A stretch of 64,000 bases of DNA. It comes from Rusavskia elegans. Lineage: Eukaryota > Ascomycota > Lecanoromycetes > Teloschistales > Teloschistaceae. Below the pieces are notes generated by a model. That model saw only the letters and a program-made list of their open reading frames with translations, did not search any database and was not told the DNA's origin. Each line of letters opens with the position of its first letter. The stretch's first letter is position 1. Location: positions 1 to 64,000 of the forward strand of contig SAUG01000165.1 of assembly GCA_011316305.1 (NCBI GenBank). Direction: 5' to 3'. The translations under genes and the position numbers were made by a program. Below are positions 23,301 to 36,464 of the stretch, in pieces.

Positions 23301-26300
23301 TCAGTATGGCTTAGTTCTGATAAGATAGCGCCACCGGATTGACTTACAACCACCGACGCCCTCAGCATCTCCCTTAAGACCTGCGATCTCCCACTCGATC
23401 TCATCCGCCTCTTCGTCTCTATCACTCTCCCGCAGTAGATCTGCAAGCCTTTCCATACTGCCCAACGTGTCCGGATGGCCTTTCCGTAAGACCTTCTTAC
23501 CAGTTTGCATCACATAGCGATACAGCTCTTCAGCTTCGTCCTTCTTTGTAGACCCAAGTATCCACGCTAGCATGTGCATCGAACTCAATGTCGTAGGATG
23601 CTCTATCCCTAGTGATTGTTGCCATTCCACCACCACCTGACGCTGAATCACCTCCGCCTCTTCGTCCCTGCCATCGTTCCGCAGTAGATATGCAAGCCTA
23701 TTCATACTGAGTAACGTGTCCGGATGCCCCTTCCGTAGTACCTTTTTCTTTATTTGGACTATATAACGATACAGCTCTTGAGCTTCGTCCTTCTTTGTAG
23801 ACTCAAGTATCCCCGCTAGATTGTGCATCGAATCCATTGTCGCAACATGCTCCATCCCTAGTGATAGTTGCCATTCCACCACCACCTGACGCTGAATCAT
23901 CTCCGCCTCGTCGAATCGGCTTTGACTTCGTAATACCGCAGCCAGAAATTCCATGGTATTCAGCGTCAAACCATCATGCTTCGGTAGAGTTGACTCGCAC
24001 AATTGGAGTGCTTTGCGAGCTAATGCTTCGGACTCTTCGTATTTACTTTGTCGGAATAGTGAAAAGGCTAAGAAAGACATGCTCGCTAGCGTATCATGAT
24101 AACTTTTCCCCAAGACCTCTTGTTGCAATTGCAGTGTCTTCCGCTGCAATGACTCAGCCTCGTCATACCGGCCCAAATGCAGAAGTCCCCGAGACAGTTC
24201 GGTCGTGAACAAGAGCCGATCTGGATGCCTTTCATCTAGCGTGTTCTCACGGTGTTGCTGACATCGATAACTCAATTCTAGGACTTGCTCATTCTTTCCT
24301 TGCGCCAGCAGCACCCGAGAGAGATTTGTGAAGTGCCAGATGTGCGCGTTCTCATTGTTTGTGACTCTACGCAACAGTCTCTCTGCTGAATCAAAGCGGC
24401 CATGCCTTAAATACGCTGAAGCGAGCACATCTGCTGTGTGGTAGCTGGTGTCCTCGTTACCGAGATTTTTGTGAGGTTCAGACAGATGCTCATCGTTCAG
24501 CATACACGCGTCGATGTGAGATATGAGCGCAGCTCTCTGATCAATGCTGATACTCGCGTGATTTCTATTGGATATTTCGGCAGTACTTCTAAGGATAGCG
24601 AAAGCCTGCGCGATATACTGCCGATAGTCTGTCGACTGGCCCCGGTGTTGCAGCCAGTCTCGGACCAATGGGTGTAAAGAGAACGAGGCTCCTTGGGTAT
24701 CCTTCTGAATATTCTGCACCAATGACAGGTTATGTATCTTCGTCAGCGAGTCCCAGAACCGGTCAGGGTCCCATTGGTCTTCAGGCTTCTGATGTGATAG
24801 GTCCCCTTGCCCCAGATCACTATTCGTGCCAATTGTGCACAGCCATGACGCACGCGTATCATTGGCATTGCTTGCCTGAGACTTCTTCCTCCTGAATAAG
24901 CTGCGAATCTGACGCGACTGCGCACGTTTAAGAGGAACGTCATTCCTACTTTGGAATTTCGCCCAATGGTTGCGAAAGATTGACTCTTCTATCCTGGCAG
25001 GATTGAGGTATGCAGACAGTCTCAGAAAGCGAACGATAGCATCCTTCTGGCGTGGGTTATCCTTGATCAGCTGTTTCATTGATATTTCCCAAGTCGTGAA
25101 GGCGTTTATCGCCTTGGTCCGGTCTTCTTTCCCAAGAGTTTGCATTGACCCGTACTCCCAGAAATGACTCGGTGTGTATGACATTATTTCTTTCCTTTGT
25201 GTCTCATACGTTTCAAGAAATCCATGTAATTGGTGTGGTGGAACACGTCTATGTGCAATGTACGCTCCCGCTTGATCAATGGCCAACGCAAGCCCACCGA
25301 GTCTGCTGATAATCTCTTTTGCAGTTTTTAGGTTCTCCGCGATTTCTTGGCGACTGTAACCACGGAGAAGCAGATTTACACCTTCGTCAGGGCTCAGTGC
25401 TCCAAGCTCCATTAAATCGCCGAGGCGGTCGAGGTCTCGCCGGCGACTCGTGATTATCACGTGGCCATGTTCACCTGTTCAACGTCAGTCTCTCTAAAAT
25501 GTGAAATGAGACTCTGGACAATGGCTATCAAGCGTATTGGTTGACAACCCTAACTGAATGACTACGAAATAGATAAAGCTCTGATTGGTGTCGACTTCAT
25601 TGCATATCTAGTGGATGCTACTTGATATCGCTTTTCAGACGTGTTGAAAGATGATAAACATATAAGAGAATACAACTCTCGTGTAAGCTTACCTCGTGGA
25701 AGGAATCGTCGAATATCGCCAAATTCATCTGGCTTATCGTAGTCATCGAAAATTAGAAGCCATGATTCATTCCAGTCCTCCAACAGATCTTTAACCGTTT
25801 CGATTATCTGTTCTCCATCCTCAACCTTTGCTTGAGTCTGACTGCTCAAGGCTGTTGCGATCCGCGTATACGATTGTAATGCTAATGATCTTGAGCTGGC
25901 ATTGACCCAGAATATGCCTGGGTAACGTTCGCGCGAACGCTGGCAGTATTCGAGCACGATCTGGCTCTTCCCCTGACCGCCAAGTGCGTGGAGTATGAGC
26001 ACTCGAGGCTGTTGCATCGATGCAGCTGAGAAATATGCCGACATCTCGTTAAGCTGAGTTTCGCGCCCGACAAAGCCTTTGACACGATTCCATGGAACAA
26101 GGTAACAATGCTTCAGCGGCGACGGCACAGATCTTGTGTTATTGACGGCTTGGTGATCGCTTATCAGCATGCTATCAGATGTCTGAGCAGTGGGATTGCT
26201 TGTAGACAACCGTGCGACGCCATTGGTTACACCATCAAGCAGTCTTAACCTTTGTTGTTCATTGGATTCAATGACCCAACGTCTTCGGATCGTTTCGGGA

Positions 26301-27199
26301 GCATCAGTTGCGTAGCGCTGGATGGCGTCCGTTACCACGGTAAAACCTGGGGTACCTTCGTTGTCAAACGTGCACATGTGACTGTGATCTTGTTGGATAC
26401 CAGTTCGCTCTACATCCTGAATGACAGGAGCTGCAGAAGCCTCGTCGACAAGAAATTGCCAGCCATCGTCCAGCCATGTTGGCTTCATCTCGTGAAAGTA
26501 GAAGATGTGGTAGTCGCTCGCGAGCTCGACAAATTGTCGCTCAATGTTCTGTAATGTCTCACTGTTCGGTTTCAGGGCCTTGATAAGTCGTCCTTGCAAC
26601 CCATGCTTCAGTGTTACACAGGTAATATTATCTGACCAAGAAGTCCATTTCGCAATATCACAGCCGAAATGTGGTGTCCCAAGGAAGAGAATGCCATACG
26701 TAGAGACGTTGATGGATCTCAGATGCTCCGTCTTTCTCCCCCTCTTTCCTGACGAGTAGATCAAGGCACGCTTCACCACGATACCTCCCAATGAATGAGC
26801 GACGAAGACAATTGGATTTGTGGCCTGATGAGACCCTCGATTTGCACACAATGTGGCGACGAGCTGCTCTGCATAATTATGTATCCTGTCCTGTGCTAGC
26901 CCGTCATGTGGCCTGAGATTCCTTGACCGACCGTCACGGTCGAGGGCTGTGCTAAACAACGGGGACTCGCCAGTGGGAGATACAGTGTCTGCATTGTAAC
27001 CATAGACCAACACTCGTGCTTTCGCTTCCTTGATGAAAGGCGGCAACAGCTGAGCTGGCCAGAAGGTCCTATCATTTTCGGAAGTCCAAGTGTCTGACGG
27101 GTGTCCATTGATACCATGTACGAAGACAATGTCGACCTTGCTGCCATCAGCGGGTGTAAAGACCTCAGTGAGTCCGTAAGGGTTGATAGAACGCTCCAT
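23301..27199 (-). CDS. Fungal NLR/STAND protein: alpha/beta hydrolase, NB-ARC, TPR repeats
   Basis: Exons 27199-25693 and 25474-23301 join in phase to 1226 aa. The N-terminal effector domain is a SesB-like serine hydrolase: VDIVFVHGINGHP and the nucleophile elbow VAHSLGG (Ser136). Next is an NB-ARC switch with P-loop GGQGKS (407-412), kinase-2 LLIFDDYD (481-488), HVIITSRR, and LGGLALAIDQAGAYI (the GLPLA equivalent). The C-terminal half is tetratricopeptide repeats of about 42 residues, the last pairs nearly identical. In fungi such proteins are intracellular receptors: the repeats sense a ligand, the NTPase oligomerises, and the hydrolase triggers a response, as in heterokaryon incompatibility or non-self defence. 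The C-terminal ten residues may differ if a GTAAGT near 23340 is used as a donor. Nothing points to inactivation. Confidence 0.92.
23403..23900 (-). repeat. Two near-identical 83-codon TPR units in the NLR
   Basis: Units starting at 23900 and 23651 are exactly 249 bp apart. Both encode IQRQVVVEWQ, STKKDEA, KKVLRKGHPDTL and RDEEA at the same positions. High similarity between adjacent units suggests recent duplication or concerted exchange in the sensing region. Confidence 0.85.
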
Positions 27200-28088
27200 A
27201 TCAGCAAAAGAGATTCGAAAGCAGGTAGTAGCGCAGTATAGAAAATACTCAATATTGTTTGTGATATTGCGTTACAAGACGCTGACATTCATTGGGATAG
27301 CTCGCTACTCATGGAAATAAGCAAGCATGGCGGGGCAACCGATGCAGCGATGCACGGAGGCGACGAAAACCCAGCTGCTCAGCTGTCGCAATAAGAGGCG
27401 CCAGATGGGGAGAACACCAGCAATGGCGCACCGCTGAAAGATTTCTCTGTCAGTTTAGGCTGGGCCTAAGAACGACTGGCATCAAGCCTTTGATTCCAGC
27501 GACGGCATACACATTCCATCGCAGACTTCTTGGATAGAAAGGTTTCGGGAAGGATGGAACGTCCGAGAGCTGCACTTCGAGGCTGATGACAATCAGCTCA
27601 GGTCACGTGAACTACTGTGCAAGTACTGCAAATTTGCATAACTTCAGCACAAGTTTCAGGTCTCCCCTTTATTCTGACATCTTCCTTTGCTCGTTCGCTT
27701 TGGTGCACACGGCCTCTTTGTTGCTGAGTAGCATCTCTTTTGAATACTCCTGTCTTTGGAAAAGTTTCGCCTGCTCATCGTCGACGAGAGACATCCTCAA
27801 TTCGCATGCGTCGTAAGAGCAAGCATTCTGGGTACGTGAAAAAGCTATTCAGGGAATAATGAGTCCCAACGCGACTGGATTGGAAGTTTTCGAACCCTTG
27901 TAATTACGCAATGTACTTGACACTCATCTATGAATTATTATGGCGTACTGATGAAACGAGACTTACAAGACAGGGTGCATAATCGGTCCGATGTCATCTA
28001 CGTTAATCTGCTAGCTATGTAGTGATCATTTCCTGATTCATGAACCTGCGAAACGAATCACATGCTCACGCCCAAGTCATTCATCATC
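27200..28088. other. Intergenic, no gene supported
   Basis: This contains the NLR promoter and the 3' flank of the P450 relic. A 76-codon frame at 27586 has no domain. Confidence 0.5.
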
Positions 28089-29715
28089 CTAAGCCCCTCC
28101 CCCTTCCTTCTGCTTAAACATCGCCATCAACCCATTACTCTTTCGACTCGGCATCTGATTGAAAGCACCATTAACAGTATCGATATCCCTCTCCCTCTCC
28201 GTCTCAAACAACTCCATCTCCCGCCCGAACCTGCGTAACATGTTCGCCAATCTCGTCAAAAGTTCTGCCTTCGCCAACTCCATGCCCACACACATCCTGC
28301 TGCCCTTCCCAAACGGTACAAGATACTTGTAGGGCGGATTGGGTCCCTGCCAGCGGCCTGGGTCGAATTCGTAGGGGTCCGGGAAGTAGCGCTCGTTGTC
28401 GTGGATGTGCAATTGCGACATGGAGATGGGTGTTCCTGGTGGGATGGCGATGTGCTTGTATCGTAGAGTGCGGTTGGGGAAGATGCGTTGAAGACGGTGG
28501 GAGACGCCATAGAAGATGCGGAGGGTCTCGTGCATGATCGCTTGGAGGTAGGGCATTTGTTCTAGATCCCTCAGGATTGGGGGTTTTTTCGGATATGGAA
28601 TGTGTTCTTCGAGTTCGGTCATCACGTGGGAGTGGTCGGGGTTCGCGAGGATGTGGTAAGTTGCTGCTTTGAGGCCGTGTGTGCTGGTCAGAGTACCAGC
28701 GTCTATAGCGATCTGCGCTTCGGCTTTGATTCGCGATGGCGTCTTTTCCAGTTCAGGTAGGGCAGGAGAGTCCATGAAGGCTTCGATCATTGAGGACGGG
28801 TGGTCGTTTCTTTGTGTCTGGGTTACCAGATTGTTTGCTCAGTTCGATCGCCTGTTTCAGTAGAATCTTTTGACTCTGCAAAACGAGGTACATCTCTGGG
28901 CTTGTCCGTTCAGTGATCCACATTGGAATTGAGTCGAGCAGCGGGTACAACCATCCAAATTGCTTCAAGACGTGGCTCATGTTTGACAGGCCCGACCAGG
29001 CTTTGTATGTGCAGAGTCGAACTCCGGCCTGTCAAGGAGATTATAGCCTTCTGGGAAACTGTATTCGGAGATGATATCGGAATTAACACACGCAAAGACA
29101 CGAATTATTACTACCGGCTTGCCGGCTTTCTGGTACTCTCGCAATCTCACACACAGCTTGTCTACAATTGCTTGAACAAGCAGAGGTTGGAGACTTGTAA
29201 CGGACTGCTTGGAGGAGTATGGGTTCCAGGGTTCGTGACGTTGGCGATGCTTGTCGTGGTCTATGGTATCGAATGCAGAGACGTCTTGCTGACCGAACAT
29301 ACGCATCGGAGGGCATTTCAGAGGGCACTATCCAGTCAGGAGTAGGGTATAATACTGACCGACCAATACCACTTATTTAACTTGCCGTTGCTTCATCCAA
29401 CATAAGAGCTTATCGTAGAGTTCTGGGTTATTAATATAAAATTCGAATAGATTGTAACTAATTACAGGACCCGATATAGTTAAGCTTTCGCTGTATCTAA
29501 TACTCGGACAAAATTTTACCATATTGCTCATGATACTCAAGTAGCTTCCAGGTATAGTTTCCACCCAGCCACACGTCGTAGTAGAATTCATTCCAGAAAG
29601 TCAATGCAGCTAAGCGTGGACCTGGTATGTGAGCAACCGGAGAAAGGTAAATGCGCCACCCTGGACAGTAGAGTATATAGATAGATAGCGAGGCCAGCAA
29701 TACAAGCCAACACAA
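28089..29715 (-). pseudogene. Cytochrome P450 (trichodiene-oxygenase-like) pseudogene
   Basis: The N-terminal anchor and proline hinge are readable (LVLLASLSIYILYC then HIPGPRLAALTFWNEFYYDV). The next roughly 150 bp is AT-rich with several stops although it still reads YNLFEFYINNPELYDKL. The middle part (MRMFGQQDVSAFDTIDHD, then KAGKPVVIIRVFACV) runs into a stop because one base is missing near 29003. A second shift lies near 28805, before SSMIEAFMDSP. The C-terminal third is open with ExxR (HETLR), EFDPGRW and heme loop FGKGSRMCVG, but the I-helix motif is AGTLTS where the acidic residue of AG[TG][DE]T is expected. Stops, two frameshifts and the altered I-helix show it cannot make a working enzyme. 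Confidence 0.85.
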
Positions 29716-30701
29716 ACAGGATTGGTGGAGACACGTCAGTCATAGGCAGATTTAGGACTGTCATGCTCAGCGCTGATACGAGATACGTGAAATTACAGGT
29801 CTCTCTGAAGAAGATGACTGTTCAGAGAATCGAAAGGACCTTGAGGTGTTAAGGAACAAAGACACAGTGGAGATAAACAGCGATGACTGGTATTGCAGAT
29901 GTATGCAGCTTGTGACTCTGTCACCGCACGATCAGATCTATCACAGCGGTGATTGGTATCAACATCAACAAGGCTGCATATGTGCTAATGTGGCGTACGT
30001 CAGTGTGGGAAGCCTTGCAGCATGCTAGTCATATGGCACGGGAAGGATGATATCAACCGTGTGATAGGAGAGACAATTGGGACTTGAGGCTTGAACCTAA
30101 TGTAGGGATATATTGACATGTGTGGTAGCTTGAGCTATGGTGCTAGAAGTTCAAATTATCATCATCCCAGCTCAGTCTTTTACAGAGCACAGATAGTAAG
30201 AGAGTCCGCCGATAGAAATGCAGTTGCAATCTTAGCTTAGTTCTTTCATATTGACTAGGTCCAAATTCTTGTACGGAGTACGTGCTCGATAGAATTTATG
30301 GATTGGATAGTCACCCACATTAATAGTGGAGACGCTGGCGTTGGGATGGCTATCATTGGCCGTTCTGCATATCACCAAAACCCACAGTACGGCAACAGAC
30401 GGTTCCCATTCATACCGCACTCATTCGTCTTGTTCTTTGCAAAACATCCATTGATTTCTCTCAAGCAGCTAGACCCAAGCGTACGGCCGTAACTCAATTT
30501 GGCATACTAACATCGAGCGGCTCATGAGATTGTTGGTGGTAGATGTATGGCATATATTGCGATTTATTTTCCAACAATAAGAGACGCTGTACGGGGTAGG
30601 TCGAGCCCTGAATCGAGTGCCACAATCAGCGGGGGAGGTAATAACTTCCATTACCGGGTCTGGCTCAAATGCTGCCTCACAAGTGGTCACACCAAGTTCC
30701 A
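29716..30701. other. No gene supported
   Basis: Only short frames occur. It contains a perfect palindrome-like GTACGGAGTAC near 30271-30281. Confidence 0.45.
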
Positions 30702-31016
30702 TCAAGGGACTTGCACAATTGCAAAGATCCTGCCATCATCGCGTCCGGTAACTGATCCTCCAATGCAGCCTGTCCATCCACTTGACATCAAGTTTGACAA
30801 CTGCATCGCAACCTCCCGTATCAGGCACCATGGGATGGTCGAACCTCCTTCAACCCGAATAGCGAAGGTGATGCGCCAGTTCGGAACAGCGAACTTACTT
30901 GGCTGTGGGAGCAAGCTCCATTCGTTCGCTGCTTGGTCTGCGATAGAGTCGTAGAAGGCTTTCAGATGGAATGCTGCTATCGCGATGGGTAGGAAGAGGC
31001 TCGGAGGCTCGATCAT
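30702..31016 (-). pseudogene. Fragment of a secreted-protein family also seen at 60.2 kb
   Basis: The readable part (AFYDSIADQAANEW, STIPWCLIREVA, SGWTGCIGG, FAIVQV) has the same order of features as the intact secreted protein at 60202-60834: an FY...QAA helix, then IPW.L..E.A, then a Gly turn and a V.V strand. No signal peptide precedes it in frame, and the first Met begins inside the domain, so an upstream exon is missing or lost. It may be a truncated gene or a relic. Confidence 0.45.
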
Positions 31017-33019
31017 GACGAGGGAGATGTGTCGCACACCACATGTAGTGTGGGCTGAAACATCTCATGCTCGTTGAGCAGGCGCCTCGTTTGGTGACTT
31101 CTGTCGGGCGTTTTCACCTTGATAGTTCAGCAGGGATGTGTCAAACCAGTAAAAGGGGATCTATAGGACTTGTTGAAGTTGAGCAAAACGCCCACAGGGC
31201 TCTTATACAAAAGGGAGTGTCTGCTACAGACTTGAGTGAAATCGGTCCCTATGATTATAATAATGTTCGGTCAAACCCAGCCAGAGAGGGCTGCCTTTTC
31301 TGCTGACTCTCGAATACTTTCCGGTGCGCCTACTGTATTTAAAGAGCCGCTGTTTGACGGTTCAGCATCGCTACTTCGACTACCAGGAGTATTATAATCG
31401 AAGTCCGGTTAAGCTTCCCCCGCAATTACCGTACCCGCAATTCGTGCATTCGCACCGGCACGAAGAGCAAAGTCCCATAAGGTTATCGGCCCCGAATCCA
31501 TTCAACCGAAGATAGTAAGCTCCCGAGATCTGTAGCGGAGAGGCGGTTCAGTTGACTGATAGTCCCTTGTCACTCCCTATATGGATGCTACCAGGCTGCC
31601 GCTGCAGTGGCTGTGTAATTCAGTCCTCGACTGCAAGAAGGCGTAGTCTGTCGTATGAAGATCAGTCCAGTTCGCATTCTCGAAGAAACCATCTTCGTGG
31701 AAATGACTCCACGGGTTATCGCTAGCAAAGGCTCAAAGTCGTCGTTGTCTTCGTCAGATAGGAGCTGCCTGCAGTACTCGCCTGGACGGAGGCTATCACA
31801 CGCTTCGCCAGCCCAGGGCGATCACAGTGTGACAGAGGGATAAGTTGATGGAGGCCAGTCCAAGATGTTGTTATCAATATCATCATCAAGCCCAAGGTCA
31901 GAATGTGTGGTTTGAGTGAACAACAGAATTCACTCTTTATACCGCGAGAGATTAATTGTTTGGAGGATGCTAGGTTTGAGTGTTTCTGTGAACGAGAGCC
32001 CAAGGACGACGTTGGAGATTAGGTGAACCTATGATCTTGCGAGATGTAGAGGTTGGAGGGTCGATATCCAATCTCCATATGCACCTCCAGGTGAGCTGTT
32101 GGCTTGCGCTCAGTCCAGGAGGAGGCTCGAGCATAGGCGATAAACATATCGCAAGTGTACAGGCACGAACTCGCAACCTTCCGCTCGAAACAGTCGAACA
32201 GATAATACAACCGATGATGTAAGCCCCATCGCGCTCAGAGCAGAAAGGACAACTCGATGGCAGCTGAAACGAATGCTGGGATAAAGAACCAAGACATTTC
32301 TCCTTAACCAAGCTTCTTCGCAATTCTGACATTTCGCTTAGGACAGCACAGACTGCGCTCTGACGAAGAATTCTCTGCAGCACTGACATGTCGCTAGACC
32401 CCAGCAGCACTGTATTCGGGTCAGCAGAAAAAGCGCTCCTACCATTTGCACTCTTTTACATTACTGTGCTAAGAGGATCAAGGTGCTTTGTTAATCATGT
32501 GAGATACTCCTGTCGACATTATGCGCTAGTTGTCATCTCGGTTCGTCACCACAGCAATGTAATGCCTTGTCTCGCATGTCAGCCGTTAGATATTGTTGTA
32601 GGCCAGATATCTGAGATTAATGGCTGCTGGGATGATAGCAAGACCGAAGAAGGCGGCAGCCAGAAGGCACTAGCACAGGTAACTGTATAATCTGCAGGAG
32701 GATCTGTCATCTTAGACTATTCCCGAAGATCAGGCATGATGGGGTGGAGAGCTGATACCAAAGAAAGATGTAGAAGCGAGGGTTATGGTGGAGGTAGGCA
32801 GTCCAGATATGAAGTGAAGATGAAAGAAAAGGTAGGCGGTTGAGCTTAAGTACCCATGTCATTTCGTTTTGTAAGATCTTACCGTACAGTGAAAGGATAG
32901 ACGATAGTAACCTTCCCATACAGTAGATGACAATAGCGTCCCCAGCAAAGCATCGACCGACAGGAAAATTCCCTCTTGCCACCACTTGGTTTTACTTGAT
33001 ATCCGACCAATGTATCGAT
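31017..33019. other. Two kilobases without a supported gene
   Basis: Frames up to 146 codons on both strands overlap each other and show no domain. A small stem-loop (TTCGTGC...GCACGAA) sits at about 31441-31465. The 13-mer GAGGCGGTTCAGT at about 31542 recurs near 40653. The region may contain degraded repeat DNA. Confidence 0.4.
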
Positions 33020-35529
33020 TCATGGGCAATGTCCGTTGTGAGTATCGACGGAAGCATTCAGTTCTTCTCCTCGTTGCCTCTCAGCAGCTCCGCATATAGC
33101 CTCCCGCACGTCTTCATATGCATCATACCATTGTTCCTCTACTTTTACAGGGGTTTCGGGTGTGTCCGACCGAGGATCGTCTTCAAGGACTTCCAGCAGC
33201 GAGTCCTCTTCGACTATATCAAGAAATTTAGTGCTTCCTTTCCGCGGTACAGCAATCATCCGTCTCTTCAGTTTCCCTTCCCCATGGCCTTGGTGCGCGA
33301 CGAATCCGTAATGATCGTCAACAATCTTCTGAATAAAGCCCATAAGCGTTGTATATAACTTCTCAGGGTCCTCGTCCGACGTGAGTATTCCTTTGAGGTA
33401 TCGCGCCCCGTTCTGGTTATCCCGCCTGCGCGAGCATACGTACTCATATGGCGTCTTCCACCCGTACATATCTGGGCTATTCAGTATTGTGCCAACATTA
33501 GATGTCGTATATCTGAAAGAGCAAAGAAGTTCAATGGTTCGGACACTTGCGTGCCAAGCGGCCATGTGAAGAATGTTGCATCCCTCGTTAAGCCGCAAGT
33601 GATATTGTCCTTTGAGGTAATGGAACAGGATGCTCATAACATCATGCCGGTTTTTAAAGACCGCTACGGCTACTGCGTCGAAACTTGGATCCCAGAAAGT
33701 CCCTACTGTAGGATCTGCCCCGTGGTCCAGGAGAAGTCGAACGATGCTTGGGCATCCGATTCCACAGGCAAGCCATATGCATGTGTAGCCATGCCGGTTT
33801 CTCTGCGTCGCTGACGTCCCGTTTTCTAGCAGAAGGCGGACTGTCGACCTGCTCAGCTAATTGAAGCCTTGGTACCACCGGAGATTCGCTCACCTGTTGG
33901 CTCATCGGTCCATCCAATAGCTTTCGTAAGTAGTGTGTGGCCCAAGGCATCAGCAGCATCAATATCTCTAGGAGATCTGAGGCTTGCTCGCAAAGCGTCA
34001 TGTGTGTCTTCCCCTCGATAGATTCTGTGCAGCGCAGGCTCCTCTAGAAGATCAGATTTAGATGAGTTGTCGAGACTGCTGTATTGCTGTAAAAGCAACA
34101 GCCTCTTGTCGCGCGTAGGGCCACACGGAAGGGAGTACTGGTAGTCGAAGAGCAGGCAATGGCGTGGGGTAAGGCCGAACCCATCTTCGGCAGCCCAATC
34201 CGCGCCTGAATAGATAAGGAACGAAACCATATCAACCCGGCAGCGATGCATAGACCAATGTAATGCCGTCATACCATACTTGCTATCAACATCATGTAGA
34301 CTCGCTTGCTTACAATCAATCAAATACTTCAAGTCCTCAACAGCCCCCGCTCGGACAAACGTACCCCAATCGCTTTCGAAAGGACGCACACATGGGAATC
34401 TCAGGACCAGTTCCGGACTGGGTCCACCACCCAAGAACGCGACGTGGATGGCTCGATTCCAAAACCAGGCAGGAAATCTGTATGTCAATTTCACATGCGT
34501 AAGGGATTGCTGGCGGCAGTTGTATACGTCGCAACGCCGAAAAGGGGAAGGAATGCCAGTGTATCCCATGAATAGGCTCCCGACGAGTCTTTCGAGTGTT
34601 CCTGGCGATACTAGCCGTTGGGTTCGATGACATGAGCAAGAACAAGCCGAATGACATGGACGTCGCCGTAGGACGCGGACGTTAATGTTGGGGACAACGG
34701 CGTCATCGTCATGTCTATTCGGTGGTAGTATGTTGCTGATAGGGCCCTTGCGCGCCGTATAGCTGGGCTCAGCGTCTGATTTGGCAGGCGTGACCACTCG
34801 ATCTACCTGATGCCGTATACCAACTAGTCGATGAGCGATCTCCTGCTGATATCGAGTATTGTCGGTCATGAAAGCCTCCATTTGGTATCCGAGACGTCGA
34901 AACTCGTGATAAGAACGCATCAACAAAGACCTAAGTGAGGTTAGTAATATTTCTGATGCTACTTGGTGATCATGCAGTACGCGGTGACGATAGACAGGAC
35001 ATTCGAAAGACGGATGCGGCAATCGCGGACATCTTGCAATAGCCGGTCAATACGACCCTGCGATCGAAGCCATGTCAACCGGTCCACCCTGGACAGGTCG
35101 ACTCTACTACCAGGCGTTGTGAGCTCGTAGGCGATCAGCTTTTCCAGAGCCAGGAGCACTTCTTTCGTTCTCACGATCGTCCGATGGAAGGTTGGAGTGA
35201 TTGCTTCGTGTAGCGTGCCATGATGTTTCTGCTCGAGGAGTTGAAGGTCTTCCTATCAGATCATTAGGACGACCTAAGAGTGATCCATCATCTCGCAGGG
35301 CATTCAGCCCAGGTATTGAATGACACAAAGGGTGCGACGCTAGGCCGCTGAGTTAACAAGTCGAGCGACTTACGACAATGCACTGTAGATCCACGACCTC
35401 ATTGTTCAATGCCAATAGTATCTCAGGCGCATGCCTCAATTCTGTAAGCTTTGCGATGCCCTCGACAGCCTTCCGCGATGTGTTGACAAGCGCAATCACG
35501 CTAGCAGCAATGGCAAAAGCCTCTGCCAT
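33020..35529 (-). CDS. Ankyrin-repeat protein with fungal STAND-type N-terminal domain
   Basis: Exons 35529-35374, 35252-34981, 34930-33894 and 33840-33020 join in phase to 761 aa; the second intron has a perfect TACTAAC branch site. The N-terminus MAEAFAIAASVIALVNTSRK is the typical helical 'fungal N-terminal domain of STAND proteins'. It is followed by helical segments, a CHSACSCSCH cysteine cluster near residue 235, and a conserved FPAWFWNRAI block. Ankyrin units follow from about residue 340: LKYLIDCKQ with TALHWSMHRCRVDMVSFLI, TVRLLLENG with GYTCIWLACG, IVRLLLDHGADP, and CNILHMAAWH. There is no NTPase domain. The last 120 residues are charged and disordered. It probably acts as a scaffold or sensor; its ligand is unknown. 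Confidence 0.85.
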
Positions 35530-36464
35530 CGCAACTATACGGATTGATATGCCAATTCAGGATCATGGAATCCCAACTGCTCAGTAGATCAATTCCAGTA
35601 ATAAGGCAAGCGCAGTAATGCACAGCCCGCCAGACGTCATTGCACATATGTCGTGCAACATATGATAGAACAATGAGAACCACTCACTGCTTGACTTCAA
35701 CGGTTCTTTCTCGTATTACCAAGACAATCAGATCCAGGCGCGCATCAAAGTAAATTACCGACTGAGTCCCGTCATTGAGTCTGAGGACTCTGCGGATGGC
35801 GCACAGAAATCGTCGAGGCACACATCAACAAGACCCATATTTACCGGTCACACCGATAGCCGGAGTCGAAGGACACGGATTTTGGAAAAACAAAAGACAA
35901 GGGTTCAGGTGCAAATTACCTCCATACATCCCAAGCTCGATAAATGTTATCCACCAGCCCCCCAGGAGCGCCATTGCACCAACTCCACCAGTCCCAGCTG
36001 CTCCAACGAACGAGTGTATTGGTTCGCGTTCTGTACTTTGACCGATGTCGTGCTGCTCAAGTCCTTGGTATGAGACCACGGTGGTGGTAAAAAAAGGTAG
36101 GTTTGTTCATTGTGCAAAGTTGAATAGTGCGCCCTCAGGCTTGGCATTCATCCCCATCCGGCCTGGCGCATCTCAAACATCGAAAGCAGCCGTGGAATCC
36201 AACCAAGTTTCCCAAGCAATGTACCAATTCGGCGAAAAGATGGTATGAATTCGGTAACATATTCTCTGACCTGTCTCGTGGTAAGCAGAATCGTTCGGAT
36301 ACTCTCAGCGGCTATCACTTCGACCTGGCGGAGTAGGTATCCGCTACCTCGACTGCCAACCTAATCGAATGCCCTACCAACGTAAAAGATAATAGCCCTA
36401 GTGTCCGGATTTATCTACTCATCGCGAGCCTGTCGACTCCCGTATATCCAATTTAACACCACCA
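35530..36464. other. Divergent intergenic region
   Basis: This lies between the ankyrin gene (-) and the RRM gene (+). A glycine-rich, hydrophobic minus-strand frame at 36079-35825 (GAAGTGGVGAMALLGGWW) is not supported by a start context or domain. Confidence 0.4.
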
